From NCBI GenBank assembly GCA_963805645.1, contig CAWDVA010000007.1:1-64000 (forward strand): 64,000 nt of DNA. Reading direction: 5' to 3'. Numbering within the stretch: position 1 is the stretch's first letter; each line of letters begins with the position of its first letter. The notes under the pieces were generated by a model that searched no databases, was not told the origin of the DNA, and was given only the letters and a program-made list of their open reading frames with translations. The DNA is from CAVXEH01 sp963805645. Its GTDB lineage: Bacteria; Chloroflexota; Limnocylindria; QHBO01. Below are positions 50,788-58,942 of the stretch, piece after piece. The position numbers and the translations under genes were made by a program.

Positions 50788-53700
50788 ATGCAGGACATCG
50801 GCGGCCGGACCGTCTACGCGGCAACCGACCTCGTGGGATTTCTCGAGTGCGAGCACCTCACCGCCCTCGAGCGCGCCGCGCTGGGCGGCCTGGTGCCGCG
50901 CCCGGTCCGTGACGACCCGGAGCTGGCCATCCTCCAGGAGCGCGGGCTGGAGCATGAGACGCGGTTCCTCGGCTGGCTGCGCGAGCAGGGGCATATCGTG
51001 GTCGACGGCCGCACGTCGACCGAGCGGCCGGATCGCGAGCACCGCGCCCAGGTGCTCGAAGCCGACGCGTCCCGAACGCGGCAGCTCATGCGGGACGGCA
51101 CGGACGTGATCTACCAGGCAACCCTCTTCGACGGGACCTGGCTCGGCTACGTCGACTTCCTGGTCCGCGTCGAGGACCCGAGCGAGCTCGGCCCGTTCGG
51201 CTACGAGGTCTTCGACACCAAGCTGGCCCGCAGGACGAAGGGTGGCGCCCTCATCCAGATGTGCGTCTACTCCGAGCTCGTCGCGCAGATCCAGGGCCGG
51301 ATGCCGGAGCGCATCCACGTGGCCCTGGGAGGGAGCGGCCATCGCATCGAGTCGCACCGGCTGGACGACTACCTGGCCTACTTCCGCAGCGTCCGCGGCC
51401 GGTTCCTCGCCACGGTCGGCCGCACGCCGGCGCGCTATCCGCTTGCGACCGTCCCGGACCCGGTCTCGCACTGCGACGTCTGCCGATGGCAGGCTCACTG
51501 CGCGCTCCTGCGCCGCGATGCGGATCACCTCAGCGGGGTCGCCGGCCTGCGGACCGACCAGGCCCGGCGACTGCGGGAGGCCGGCATCCAGACGCTCACC
51601 GCCCTCGCAATCCTGCCGGAGCCCCCGCCCGCCGTCGACGGCTTCGCCGAGCAGACGCTCGCGAACCTGCGAGCCCAGGCGTCGCTCCAGCATCGGTCGC
51701 GCGGCAAGGATGTCCCCGAGTACGAGCTCCTCCCCGTCGCGGTGGGCCTGGGGCTGGCTGCCCTGCCGCCCCCGCACCCGGCGGACCTGTTCTTCGACAT
51801 CGAGGGTGACCCCTATGCGGAGGAGGACGGGCTGGAGTACCTGCTCGGCATCTGGGACCCCATGCAGCCCGAGCCCGACGGCACGCCCGGCTTCCGGGCC
51901 TGGTGGGCGCATTCGCGCGAGCAGGAGAAGCTCGCCTTCGAGGGATTCATCGACTTCGTCATGGACCGATGGCGCCGCCATCCCGCCATGCACGTGTACC
52001 ACTACGCCGCCTACGAGCGCGGACGAATGGGCATGCTCTCGACCCGCCACGCGACCCGCGAGGCGGAGGTGGACTCCATGCTGCGCAACGGGCTGTTCGT
52101 GGACCTCTTCAAAGTCGTACGTCAGGCGGTCCGCGTGGGTGTCCCCAGCTATTCGATCAAGAAGCTCGAACCGCTCTACGCCCTGGCCCGCGAGATCCCG
52201 CTGAAGGACGCGGGATCGAGCATCGTCCGCTACGAGGAATACATCCGCTCGGTCGTGGCCGGCACACCGGACCCTGCCATCCTCCTCGAGATCGCGGAGT
52301 ACAACCGCGACGACTGCCGCTCCAACCAGGAGCTGCGGGACTGGCTCGAGGCACGCCGCGCCGAGGCGGCAACACGGTTCGCCGCGGAGGTCCCGCGCCC
52401 GGGGCCGGCGGAGGAATCGGAGAAGCCGCCATCGGCGCGCGACCAGCGGATCCGCGACCTCGTCGAGCGGCTCGTCGCAACCGTGCCGGTCGTCGCGGAG
52501 CAGCGGCTTGCGGATCCGGCCCTCCAGGCCACCTGGCTCCTCGCCAACCTGCTCGAGTGGCACAGACGGGAGGAGAAGGTCGAGTGGTGGGCCTTCTTCG
52601 ACCGATGCAGCCGGTCGGACGCGGAGCTCGCCGAGGACGAGGATGCCATCGGTCAGCTCACCTGGGTCGGCGAGGTGGACCGGCCCAAGCAGTCGGTCCG
52701 ACACCGCTACCGGTTCGATCCGGAGCAGCCGTACCGGCTGAAGCTCAACGACGATCCGGTGAACCCGGCGACCCAGGCGAGCGCCGGCCGGATCGTGGCG
52801 CTCGATCCGCTGCGCGGCACGCTGGACCTGCAGTGGGGCCGCAACCACCCGAGGCCGCACCCCACCAGCCTCATCCCCCACGGCCCCATCGTCGCGGATG
52901 CGCAGAAAGGTGCCCTGGAGCGGATCGGCGAGTGGGTGGCCGCCCACGGCATTGCCGCGCCCGGCGCCTACCGCGCGGGGCGGGAGTTCCTCCTGCGGAA
53001 GGTTCCGCGCGCGGGGCAGCCATCCGGCCAGCCCGTGCTCAGCCCCGGCGAGTCCACCGACCGGGCCGCACGACGCCTCATCACCGCGCTCGACGAGACC
53101 GTACTGCCTGTCCAGGGCCCCCCGGGGGCGGGCAAGACCTACGTCGGGGCGGAGATGATCCTGGAGCTCGTCCGCTCCGGGCGTCGGGTGGGCATCACCG
53201 CATTCACTCACCGAGCCCTGACGAACCTCCTCGACGAGGTCCTGGCCCACGCCGCCAAGGCCGGGCTCCGGGTCCGCGCCATCCGCAAGCTCGAGAACGG
53301 AGAGGAACCGGATCCCGCCTGGGGGTACGGCACGACCCGCTCGAACCCCGACGTTGCCAGCGACCTGGCCAGCGGCGCTGCCCAGGTCGCCGCCGGGACC
53401 ACCTGGCTGTGGGCACGCCCGGAGCTCGAGGGGCTGGTCGACACGCTGTTCGTGGATGAAGCCGGCCAGCTCTCCCTGGCGAACGTGATCGCCGTCTCGG
53501 GTGCGGCGCGCAACGTCGTCCTGCTCGGCGATCCCCAGCAGCTCTCGCAGGTCAAGAAGGGCGCCCATCCGGAGGGTGTCGACGTGTCGGCGCTCGAATT
53601 CATCCTGGGCGGCCACCCCGTCATCGATCCGGCGCGCGGTCTGTTCCTGCCGGAGACGCATCGGCTCCACCCCGACGTCAACCGGTTCACCAGCGAGATC

Positions 53701-54354
53701 TTCTATGAGCGACAGCTGCGTGCAGCGGCGGAAGCCCGCCGGCAGGCGCTCACCGCCCCCGGCGTCCTGTCCGGCACGGGGGTCCGCTGGATGGCGGTGC
53801 CGCACGAGGGAAACCGCAACTCGAGCCCGGAGGAAGCCTCCGTGCTGGCGAGCCTGTACCGGGACCTCCTGGGAGGCTCATGGACCAATCAACGGGGCGA
53901 GACGGGTCCGCTCCGCCCGGATTCGCTGCTCGTCGTGGCGCCGTACAACGCACAGGTCGAACTGCTGGCGGAGACGCTGCAGCCCATCGCCAAGGAGCAT
54001 GGCGGCATGCCACGCGTCGGGACCGTGGACAAGGTCCAGGGACAGCAGGCCGCCGTGGTGCTCTACTCCCTCGCGACCTCCTCGCAGGACGAGCTGCCGC
54101 GCAGCATGGAGTTCCTGTATTCGCTCAACCGGCTCAACGTGGCCACCTCTCGGGGGCGCTGCCTGGCCGTCATCGTCGGCTCACCCGACCTGCTGCGGGT
54201 CAGCGCCCATACGCCCTACCAGATGCGGCTGGCCAACGCCCTCTGTCGCTTCGTGGAGCTCGCCGGCGACCCGGCGGTAGGCGGGCAGGCGGAGGACCCT
54301 ACCTCCCGTCACCTGACGATGCCGTGGGCTCAAGGGTCAGCGCCGCCGAATTGA
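50788..54354 (+). CDS. TM0106-family RecB-like nuclease fused to a superfamily 1 helicase
   Basis: 1188 aa. Seen: N-terminal RecB-like nuclease part (YEVFDTKLARRTKGGALIQM with the D-x-K, CDVCRWQAHC as a cysteine cluster), DLFFDIEGDP (RNase H-like exonuclease part), then a DNA2/NAM7-type helicase: Walker A QGPPGAGKTYVGAEM (about 776), FVDEAGQLSLANV (motif II), GDPQQLSQVKKG, LPETHRLHP, VDKVQGQQAAVV, LYSLNRLNVATSRGR. Likely acts in DNA repair or foreign DNA processing. No CRISPR genes adjoin. Ends 56 nt inside the converging msrB. Confidence 0.88.
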   Translation: MQDIGGRTVYAATDLVGFLECEHLTALERAALGGLVPRPVRDDPELAILQERGLEHETRFLGWLREQGHIVVDGRTSTERPDREHRAQVLEADASRTRQLMRDGTDVIYQATLFDGTWLGYVDFLVRVEDPSELGPFGYEVFDTKLARRTKGGALIQMCVYSELVAQIQGRMPERIHVALGGSGHRIESHRLDDYLAYFRSVRGRFLATVGRTPARYPLATVPDPVSHCDVCRWQAHCALLRRDADHLSGVAGLRTDQARRLREAGIQTLTALAILPEPPPAVDGFAEQTLANLRAQASLQHRSRGKDVPEYELLPVAVGLGLAALPPPHPADLFFDIEGDPYAEEDGLEYLLGIWDPMQPEPDGTPGFRAWWAHSREQEKLAFEGFIDFVMDRWRRHPAMHVYHYAAYERGRMGMLSTRHATREAEVDSMLRNGLFVDLFKVVRQAVRVGVPSYSIKKLEPLYALAREIPLKDAGSSIVRYEEYIRSVVAGTPDPAILLEIAEYNRDDCRSNQELRDWLEARRAEAATRFAAEVPRPGPAEESEKPPSARDQRIRDLVERLVATVPVVAEQRLADPALQATWLLANLLEWHRREEKVEWWAFFDRCSRSDAELAEDEDAIGQLTWVGEVDRPKQSVRHRYRFDPEQPYRLKLNDDPVNPATQASAGRIVALDPLRGTLDLQWGRNHPRPHPTSLIPHGPIVADAQKGALERIGEWVAAHGIAAPGAYRAGREFLLRKVPRAGQPSGQPVLSPGESTDRAARRLITALDETVLPVQGPPGAGKTYVGAEMILELVRSGRRVGITAFTHRALTNLLDEVLAHAAKAGLRVRAIRKLENGEEPDPAWGYGTTRSNPDVASDLASGAAQVAAGTTWLWARPELEGLVDTLFVDEAGQLSLANVIAVSGAARNVVLLGDPQQLSQVKKGAHPEGVDVSALEFILGGHPVIDPARGLFLPETHRLHPDVNRFTSEIFYERQLRAAAEARRQALTAPGVLSGTGVRWMAVPHEGNRNSSPEEASVLASLYRDLLGGSWTNQRGETGPLRPDSLLVVAPYNAQVELLAETLQPIAKEHGGMPRVGTVDKVQGQQAAVVLYSLATSSQDELPRSMEFLYSLNRLNVATSRGRCLAVIVGSPDLLRVSAHTPYQMRLANALCRFVELAGDPAVGGQAEDPTSRHLTMPWAQGSAPPN

Positions 54355-54712
54355 TGCAGTAGCGCTGGCCCGTCGGCCGCGGTCCGTCGGGGAACACGTG
54401 GCCCAGGTGTCCACCGCATCGCGCGCAGCGCACCTCGGTGCGGGTCATGAAGAACGAGCGATCCGATTCGGTCTCCACGGCCGCGTCCGACAGGGGCGCG
54501 AAGAAGCTCGGCCAGCCGGAGCGCGAGTCGTACTTCGTGTCCGAGCTGAAGAGCTCGGCGCCGCAGCCGGCACATCGGTAGACGCCCGGCCGGTGCTCAT
54601 CCCAGTAGATGCCCGTGAAGGCGCGCTCGGTGCCCTTCTCACGAAGGATCCGGTACTGCTCGGGCGTGAGCTCACGGGCCCAGTCCACGTCGGTCTTGCT
54701 CAGCTTCTGCAT
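54299..54712 (-). CDS. msrB: Peptide-methionine (R)-S-oxide reductase
   Basis: 137 aa. Reduces methionine-R-sulfoxide in proteins with a thioredoxin-type donor. Seen: zinc site C47/C50 (CAGC) and C96/C99 (CARC), WDEHRPGVYRC, SGWPSFF, and catalytic C119 in GQRYCINSAAL. Complete. Its 3' end overlaps the nuclease gene by 56 nt on the opposite strand. Confidence 0.95.
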   Translation of the reverse strand: MQKLSKTDVDWARELTPEQYRILREKGTERAFTGIYWDEHRPGVYRCAGCGAELFSSDTKYDSRSGWPSFFAPLSDAAVETESDRSFFMTRTEVRCARCGGHLGHVFPDGPRPTGQRYCINSAALTLEPTASSGDGR

Positions 54713-54782
54713 GGGGCCATTGTGCTCCGCCGCACATGAGGAGCCGATGTCGCAGGCATCACGGATTGATGACGGACACAGA

Positions 54783-54815
54783 AAGACGCCGGCCCGGGCA
54801 GGGGGCCGGCGTCTT
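54783..54815 (-). terminator. Strong terminator after the surface protein gene
   Basis: AAGACGCCGGCC (54783-54794) pairs perfectly with GGCCGGCGTCTT (54804-54815). Read on the minus strand it ends in TCTTTCTG, so it terminates the surface-protein transcript before msrB. Confidence 0.75.
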
Positions 54816-54851
54816 GAGCAGGACGATGGGCACCTTCGCCCTGCAGGTCCG

Positions 54852-55772
54852 TCAGGCGCGATCCGCGTGCGCCGAACGACGGATGAATGGGTGGGCCCCC
54901 ACGATCATCAGCAGGCCCAGGGCGGTCAGCAGGCTGGTCAGCGGGATGGTGTCGCCCATCGAGGTGTCCGGAAGCTGATCGGTGGTTGCGTCCGCAGCCG
55001 GTGCGCCGACAGCCGGCGTCGCTGACGGTTCGCTCGACGAGGTGATACCTGCAACGGCGCCTTCGTGGTCGGCCGGGCTGCTCGCAGGCTCGTCGGTCGG
55101 CGCGGCCGTCGGCGTGGCCGTTGGGACGGCGGTCGGCGTAGCCGTTGGGTCACTCGTCACGGTGCTCTCGTCGGTCGGCGTGGCCGTCGGGGTGCTCTCG
55201 TCGGTCGGCGTGGCCGTCGGGGTGCTCTCGTCGGTCGGCGTGGCCGTCGGGACGGCGGTTGGCGTAGCCGTCGGCGTGGCCGTCGGGTCACTCGACGGAT
55301 CATCTGCCGGCGATGCGGTGGCATCGGCTGCGCCGCATCCATCGCCCACGGTGAACGCCTTGCTCTTGCTGCCGTGCGCGCCATCGGCCTGGTATTCCAG
55401 CTTGTAGTGGCCGGCATCCAGGGCGATCTTGTCGGTCTCGTCGCTGCCGTCCCCGGACGCGTCATAGGCTCCCGACACGCCGGTCGCGGTCCATGGTCCG
55501 GAGGCCTGCTGGAGGATCTCCCATGTTCCACTCTGCACGCCTTCGGGGAAGACGAACACGATCGTGAAGGTGCAGACGGTCGGATTGTTGGCGGAGTCGC
55601 CGTAGTCGATCCCGGTGGATACGTCGTGGATCTTCACGGTTCCCGGGTTCGAGTTATTCGCCCAGGCAGGGGCGATGCTCAGGACGAGCGATAGGGCCAG
55701 GGTCGCAACGCCGGCGCCAAGCAGGGCGCGGCGGGTCGGGCTCAGGTCGGTGAGTCGCTCTGGGCGGTTCAT
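54852..55772 (-). CDS. Surface protein with PT repeats and sortase-like motif
   Basis: 306 aa. Seen: signal peptide with twin-arginine-like SPTRRALLG and cleavage near AWA (residue 38), a conserved beta domain (VCTFTIVFVFPEGVQSGTWE, DKIALDAGHYKLEYQ), a Pro/Thr/Glu/Asp-rich stalk with repeated DESTPTATPT units, then LPDTS (residue 267), a hydrophobic helix and a basic tail. That order is the layout of LPxTG-like sorted proteins. No sortase gene is in the window. The ATG at 55772 is preferred to a GTG at 55802, with modest confidence. Confidence 0.75.
   Translation of the reverse strand: MNRPERLTDLSPTRRALLGAGVATLALSLVLSIAPAWANNSNPGTVKIHDVSTGIDYGDSANNPTVCTFTIVFVFPEGVQSGTWEILQQASGPWTATGVSGAYDASGDGSDETDKIALDAGHYKLEYQADGAHGSKSKAFTVGDGCGAADATASPADDPSSDPTATPTATPTAVPTATPTDESTPTATPTDESTPTATPTDESTVTSDPTATPTAVPTATPTAAPTDEPASSPADHEGAVAGITSSSEPSATPAVGAPAADATTDQLPDTSMGDTIPLTSLLTALGLLMIVGAHPFIRRSAHADRA
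55161..55250. repeat. Three tandem 30-bp repeats encoding the PT stalk
   Basis: Three near-identical 30-bp units start at 55161, 55191 and 55221. They encode the repeating TPTATPTDES unit. In-frame length change would alter stalk length without breaking the protein. Confidence 0.75.
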
Positions 55773-55994
55773 CGAAGGTTGGTTCCATCTGATGCGGATC
55801 ACGCCGCTAGGATGGATCTCCTGGCCCGACCTGCCTATGACGAACTAGTACCTCTGGCGATCGATCGCCCTGGGGCCGACACCCCCCAACCGCCCAGGTG
55901 CGGTGTGGTGCAGTACCCGCCCCGTACTTCCGTCTTCACCCGGGTGGAAGGGCGCACTGAGCCTCACAGGCGCGGCGCGCCCCCAACCTGGCGT

Positions 55995-56225
55995 TCAGCA
56001 GCCCTGCTCGCCTGCGCTCGCAGCGCGTGGGCCCTGGCGCACGGCCGGGTCGGCTGCAAGGGCCGCACCCAGACCCACGAGACGCTCGCCGATCCAGCGC
56101 CGGCTCGTCGCCAGCGTGGCACCGCGCCGGCCCGCCGCCATGGTCCGCTCCAGGTCCCGGGCGTATGCCTCGCCGTTCACCCGCAGCAGCTCAGTGGAAA
56201 ATGCTTCGAAGTACACCGGGCTCAT
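55995..56225 (-). CDS. Small uncharacterised protein
   Basis: 76 aa, no family recognised. Seen: MSPVYFEAFSTELLRVNGEA opening and helix-rich, Arg-rich rest. GGAGAGG lies directly before the ATG. It is divergent from marR, whose operators lie in the shared 121-nt gap, so it could be a target of MarR. Confidence 0.45.
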   Translation of the reverse strand: MSPVYFEAFSTELLRVNGEAYARDLERTMAAGRRGATLATSRRWIGERLVGLGAALAADPAVRQGPRAASAGEQGC

Positions 56226-56264
56226 CCTCTCCGACCACCTAACCGCCGGGTCGTTGGCTTCATC

Positions 56265-56322
56265 TCAAGTATCTTGAAGTCGAACGACATGAGTCTAGGG
56301 CATTGGTCTCTTGACGTCAAGA
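56265..56322. promoter_or_regulatory. Two MarR-type operators
   Basis: TCAAG-TAT-CTTGA (56265-56277) and TCTTGACGTCAAGA (56309-56322, perfect) share the TCAAG/CTTGA half-site, typical of MarR family operators. They lie between the small gene and marR, and the second overlaps the -35 of marR (TTGACG at 56311). Confidence 0.65.
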
Positions 56323-56339
56323 CACTTCAGGTAGAGACT
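56311..56339 (+). promoter_or_regulatory. marR promoter
   Basis: TTGACG (56311-56316), 17 nt and GAGACT (56334-56339). The ATG is 7 nt after the -10, so the message is leaderless. The -35 is inside the palindromic operator. Confidence 0.55.
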
Positions 56340-56346
56340 CTTGACT

Positions 56347-56913
56347 ATGAATGATCTTGCTGTGACTGCACCGCCGGCCGCGCGCGATCACGTGGACACG
56401 ATGCTCGAGATCTGGAAGCGCGAGCTCCCCGAGCTCGACCTGGCCACGGAGGGCATCGTGGAACGGATCCAGAAGATCGCGCGCCATCTCGACCGGGCGA
56501 TGGAGGAGACACTCGCACAGCACCACCTCAATCGCGGCGAGTGGCGGCTCCTGGGCGCCCTCCGGCGCTCGGGCCCGCCCTACCGCCGCTCCCCGGGTCA
56601 GCTGGCCGGCGAGATGGGGCTCTCCAGCGGCGCCATGACCAACCGGCTCGACCGGATGGAGGCAGCCGGCCTCATCCGCCGCCAGCCTGACCCCTCCGAC
56701 CGCCGCGGCCTGCACGTGATGCTGACCGACGCGGGCTGGCAGGCATGGCAGACCTCGACCGACGCGCAGGCCACCAAGGAGGCGCTCATCGCCTCTGCCC
56801 TGGCGCTCGACGAGAAGGAGGAGCTCAACGCGCTGCTGCGCCGGTTCCTGCTCTCGTTCGAGCACACCAGTCCTGCCGTTGCCTGCCCCGATCCGGAGGG
56901 CGACGAGGCCTAG
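56347..56913 (+). CDS. MarR-family transcriptional regulator
   Basis: 188 aa, dimeric winged-helix repressor. Seen: helix bundle (HLDRAMEETLAQHHLNRGEW), winged helix with PGQLAGEMGLSSGAMTNRLD and recognition region, wing AAGLIRRQPDPSDRRGLHVM. Two operators in its promoter imply autoregulation. It converges with the phosphatase gene by a 4-nt overlap. Confidence 0.92.
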   Translation: MNDLAVTAPPAARDHVDTMLEIWKRELPELDLATEGIVERIQKIARHLDRAMEETLAQHHLNRGEWRLLGALRRSGPPYRRSPGQLAGEMGLSSGAMTNRLDRMEAAGLIRRQPDPSDRRGLHVMLTDAGWQAWQTSTDAQATKEALIASALALDEKEELNALLRRFLLSFEHTSPAVACPDPEGDEA

Positions 56914-57566
56914 CCCCGCTCCGCCGTCGCTGCGCCGCGGGCAGCGCCCTGCCGGGTCCGCGCATAGCGCCGCACGAAGGCGCGCTGCTCCGCCGTCTCG
57001 ACCGCATCGGGATGGCGCACCCGTCGCACGTGGTCAATCGCGCCATCGGCGGGCATGCCCCCCTCGACGAGCGCGCAGGCCGCCACCGTTCCCGTCCGGC
57101 CCACGCCCCCCATGCAGGCCACCGCGATGTCCCCCTCCCGTCGCTCCGAGCGCAGCTCGGCCAGCAGCGACACCATCTCGTCTATGGAAGCTGGCGCTGC
57201 CCCGTCCGGGAGCGGGTGGCGACGCACGCGAAGACCTTTGGCGGCTGCCACGGCCACGATGGCCGGATCGCCCCACTGTCGCAGCTCGTGATCCTCGACG
57301 AGGAGCAGGAGCAGTCGCACGTCCTGACGTTGCAGCGTGCGCAGATCGTCCGCCAGCACCCGCCGATAGACCAACCCCGGATACCGCCCGGACGCGCCGC
57401 GCTTCCCGGGAAGGAAGGTCAGTCCCATACGGCCCGGCGCGCCGTCCCCCAGGACCATCGGATCGAGCCAGTCAACCCGGTAGGGTTGCGCCGGATCCGC
57501 CTGCTCGAGGGGCGCGGTGCGCCGGCGATCGTGCGCCGGATCTGGACCGCCGGGGCCCTCAGGCAT
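56910..57566 (-). CDS. Protein tyrosine/dual-specificity phosphatase-like
   Basis: 218 aa. Seen: catalytic loop CMGGVGRTGTVAAC (C151, R157), which fits C-x5-R of tyrosine phosphatases, with an Asp-containing region ahead (HPLPDGAAPASIDE) as the possible general acid. Substrate unknown. Convergent with marR. Confidence 0.8.
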   Translation of the reverse strand: MPEGPGGPDPAHDRRRTAPLEQADPAQPYRVDWLDPMVLGDGAPGRMGLTFLPGKRGASGRYPGLVYRRVLADDLRTLQRQDVRLLLLLVEDHELRQWGDPAIVAVAAAKGLRVRRHPLPDGAAPASIDEMVSLLAELRSERREGDIAVACMGGVGRTGTVAACALVEGGMPADGAIDHVRRVRHPDAVETAEQRAFVRRYARTRQGAARGAATAERG

Positions 57567-57582
57567 CAGACTCGCTCCACGG

Positions 57583-58116
57583 TCAGTTCAGGTGGCCGTT
57601 CATTCGCGGGCAGAAGTGCCCGGCAGGGTCCAGCGGCTGGCCGCAGAACGGACATGCGGGCCGACCGGAGGCCACGATCGCCGTGGCAGTGATGGCGAAC
57701 CGTCGCGCCGCCGCCGCGCTCATCCGCACGCGTACCAGGTCCGGCCCTTCGGGATCCTCGTCGGGAACCTCGGGGTACTCGCCGTCCTCGCTGATGGGGC
57801 GGGCCTCGACGAAGACCGCCTCCGCCTGGGGGTCCCACCCGAGCGCAAGGACCCCGACCCGGAATGCCTCGACGATGGGCTCCTCGAGACCGATCGCCCC
57901 AGTCGCCGGCCCCGGCCCTCCGGCGTCCGCCCCCATCGCGATGAGCAGCTCGCCGATGCGCTGGGCCAGCGCGGCCACCTGTGTCTTCTCCAGCCCCACG
58001 GTCACCGTCGCGCGGTCCTGGCGCGCCTGGAGATAGAAGGTGCGATTTCCCGGCTCGCCGATGGCTCCTGCCACGAAGCGGTCCGGACGATCGAAGACGA
58101 AGAGGCGTCGAGGCAT
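57583..58116 (-). CDS. DUF3090-family protein
   Basis: 177 aa. Seen: FVFDRPDRFVAGAIGEPGNR, TFYLQARQDRATVTVGLEKT, VGVLALGWDPQAEAVFVEA and a C-terminal CPFCGQPLDPAGHFCPRMNG zinc cluster, the hallmark of DUF3090. The family is confined mainly to Actinobacteria and Chloroflexota. In many genomes it sits beside a histidine phosphatase; here it is 17 nt downstream-adjacent to a tyrosine phosphatase-like gene. TACGAT lies 6 nt before the ATG. Confidence 0.93.
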   Translation of the reverse strand: MPRRLFVFDRPDRFVAGAIGEPGNRTFYLQARQDRATVTVGLEKTQVAALAQRIGELLIAMGADAGGPGPATGAIGLEEPIVEAFRVGVLALGWDPQAEAVFVEARPISEDGEYPEVPDEDPEGPDLVRVRMSAAAARRFAITATAIVASGRPACPFCGQPLDPAGHFCPRMNGHLN

Positions 58117-58144
58117 GCATGCATCGTACTAGGATGGCGGTCTG

Positions 58145-58738
58145 ATGCCGTTTCGCCGTGGTCGTCAGCGGCCCCAGGCGGCGCCCGGCTGGCCACCGGC
58201 TGCCGGCCGCGGCCCCATGGCGCGCCGTGGCGACGCAGGCATGGCGCGGGTTGCGCCGCTCCTCGGCTGGATCGCGGTCATTGGCCTGGTCGTCGTGGTC
58301 GCGATCATCGTGGGTCGTCCCGGCCGTGATGCCGGAACCGCGGCGGCAACCGGCTCGCCTGCTCCGAGCCTGATGCCGGTCATCTTCGGGACCGCTATCG
58401 ACCACGACTCTGGTGAGGCCACCGATCTGACGAGCCATTTCCGACCCGGTGAGCCGTTCGCCTACTCGGTGCGGCTCCCCGCCATCGTCGGTCAGGACAC
58501 CGTGTACGTGGAGGTCCGCCGGTTGACGCCCGAGGGTCAGGAGCAGGTCCAGGCCCCCCAGGCCCAGAAGACCCTGGCGGATCGATCGGTGATCGCCTAC
58601 CTGGTGACCACCGATGGCCTCATCGAGGCGTTCGGGACGGGAGACTTCGTGCTGCGGATCTTCCTGGACCCGGCCGCGCCGCCCATCGCCGCCGGCTCGT
58701 TCACCGTGGTTCCGGCGGCCACCACCGCCCCGTCCTGA
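58145..58738 (+). CDS. Membrane-anchored protein of unknown function
   Basis: 197 aa. Seen: basic Pro-rich N-terminus, one membrane helix (LLGWIAVIGLVVVVAIIVG), a linker and a beta-rich outside domain (PFAYSVRLPAIVGQDTVYVE). No family recognised. Divergent from DUF3090 across 28 nt, so the two promoters overlap. A perfect hairpin terminator follows at 58811. Confidence 0.65.
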   Translation: MPFRRGRQRPQAAPGWPPAAGRGPMARRGDAGMARVAPLLGWIAVIGLVVVVAIIVGRPGRDAGTAAATGSPAPSLMPVIFGTAIDHDSGEATDLTSHFRPGEPFAYSVRLPAIVGQDTVYVEVRRLTPEGQEQVQAPQAQKTLADRSVIAYLVTTDGLIEAFGTGDFVLRIFLDPAAPPIAAGSFTVVPAATTAPS

Positions 58739-58810
58739 GACCCCTGACGAGCCTGCGCGGGCGCGGGCGCCCGGGTCAGGTGGAATGCGTCACGTTCCGG
58801 GCACAAGGAA

Positions 58811-58841
58811 GGGATCGGAGATGTGCCCGCTCTCCGATCCC
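58811..58841. terminator. Bidirectional hairpin terminator
   Basis: GGGATCGGAGA (58811-58821) pairs perfectly with TCTCCGATCCC (58831-58841). It lies between two converging genes and can serve both. Confidence 0.7.
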
Positions 58842-58942
58842 TCTCCCCCGTCATCCTCAGCTGGAACGCCGCCCCCCTGCAGCGCGTGCCCACCCAACTG
58901 GGTTGTCGTCAGCCTACGGTCCCTAACCCCACCTGTCAATAC

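Noticed and set aside
50728..53805. Long minus-strand frame across the nuclease-helicase
   Set aside because: Antisense to the helicase motifs; composition only.
55161..55250. Three 30-bp repeats considered as a CRISPR array
   Set aside because: They are directly tandem with no spacers and encode a Pro/Thr stalk in frame.
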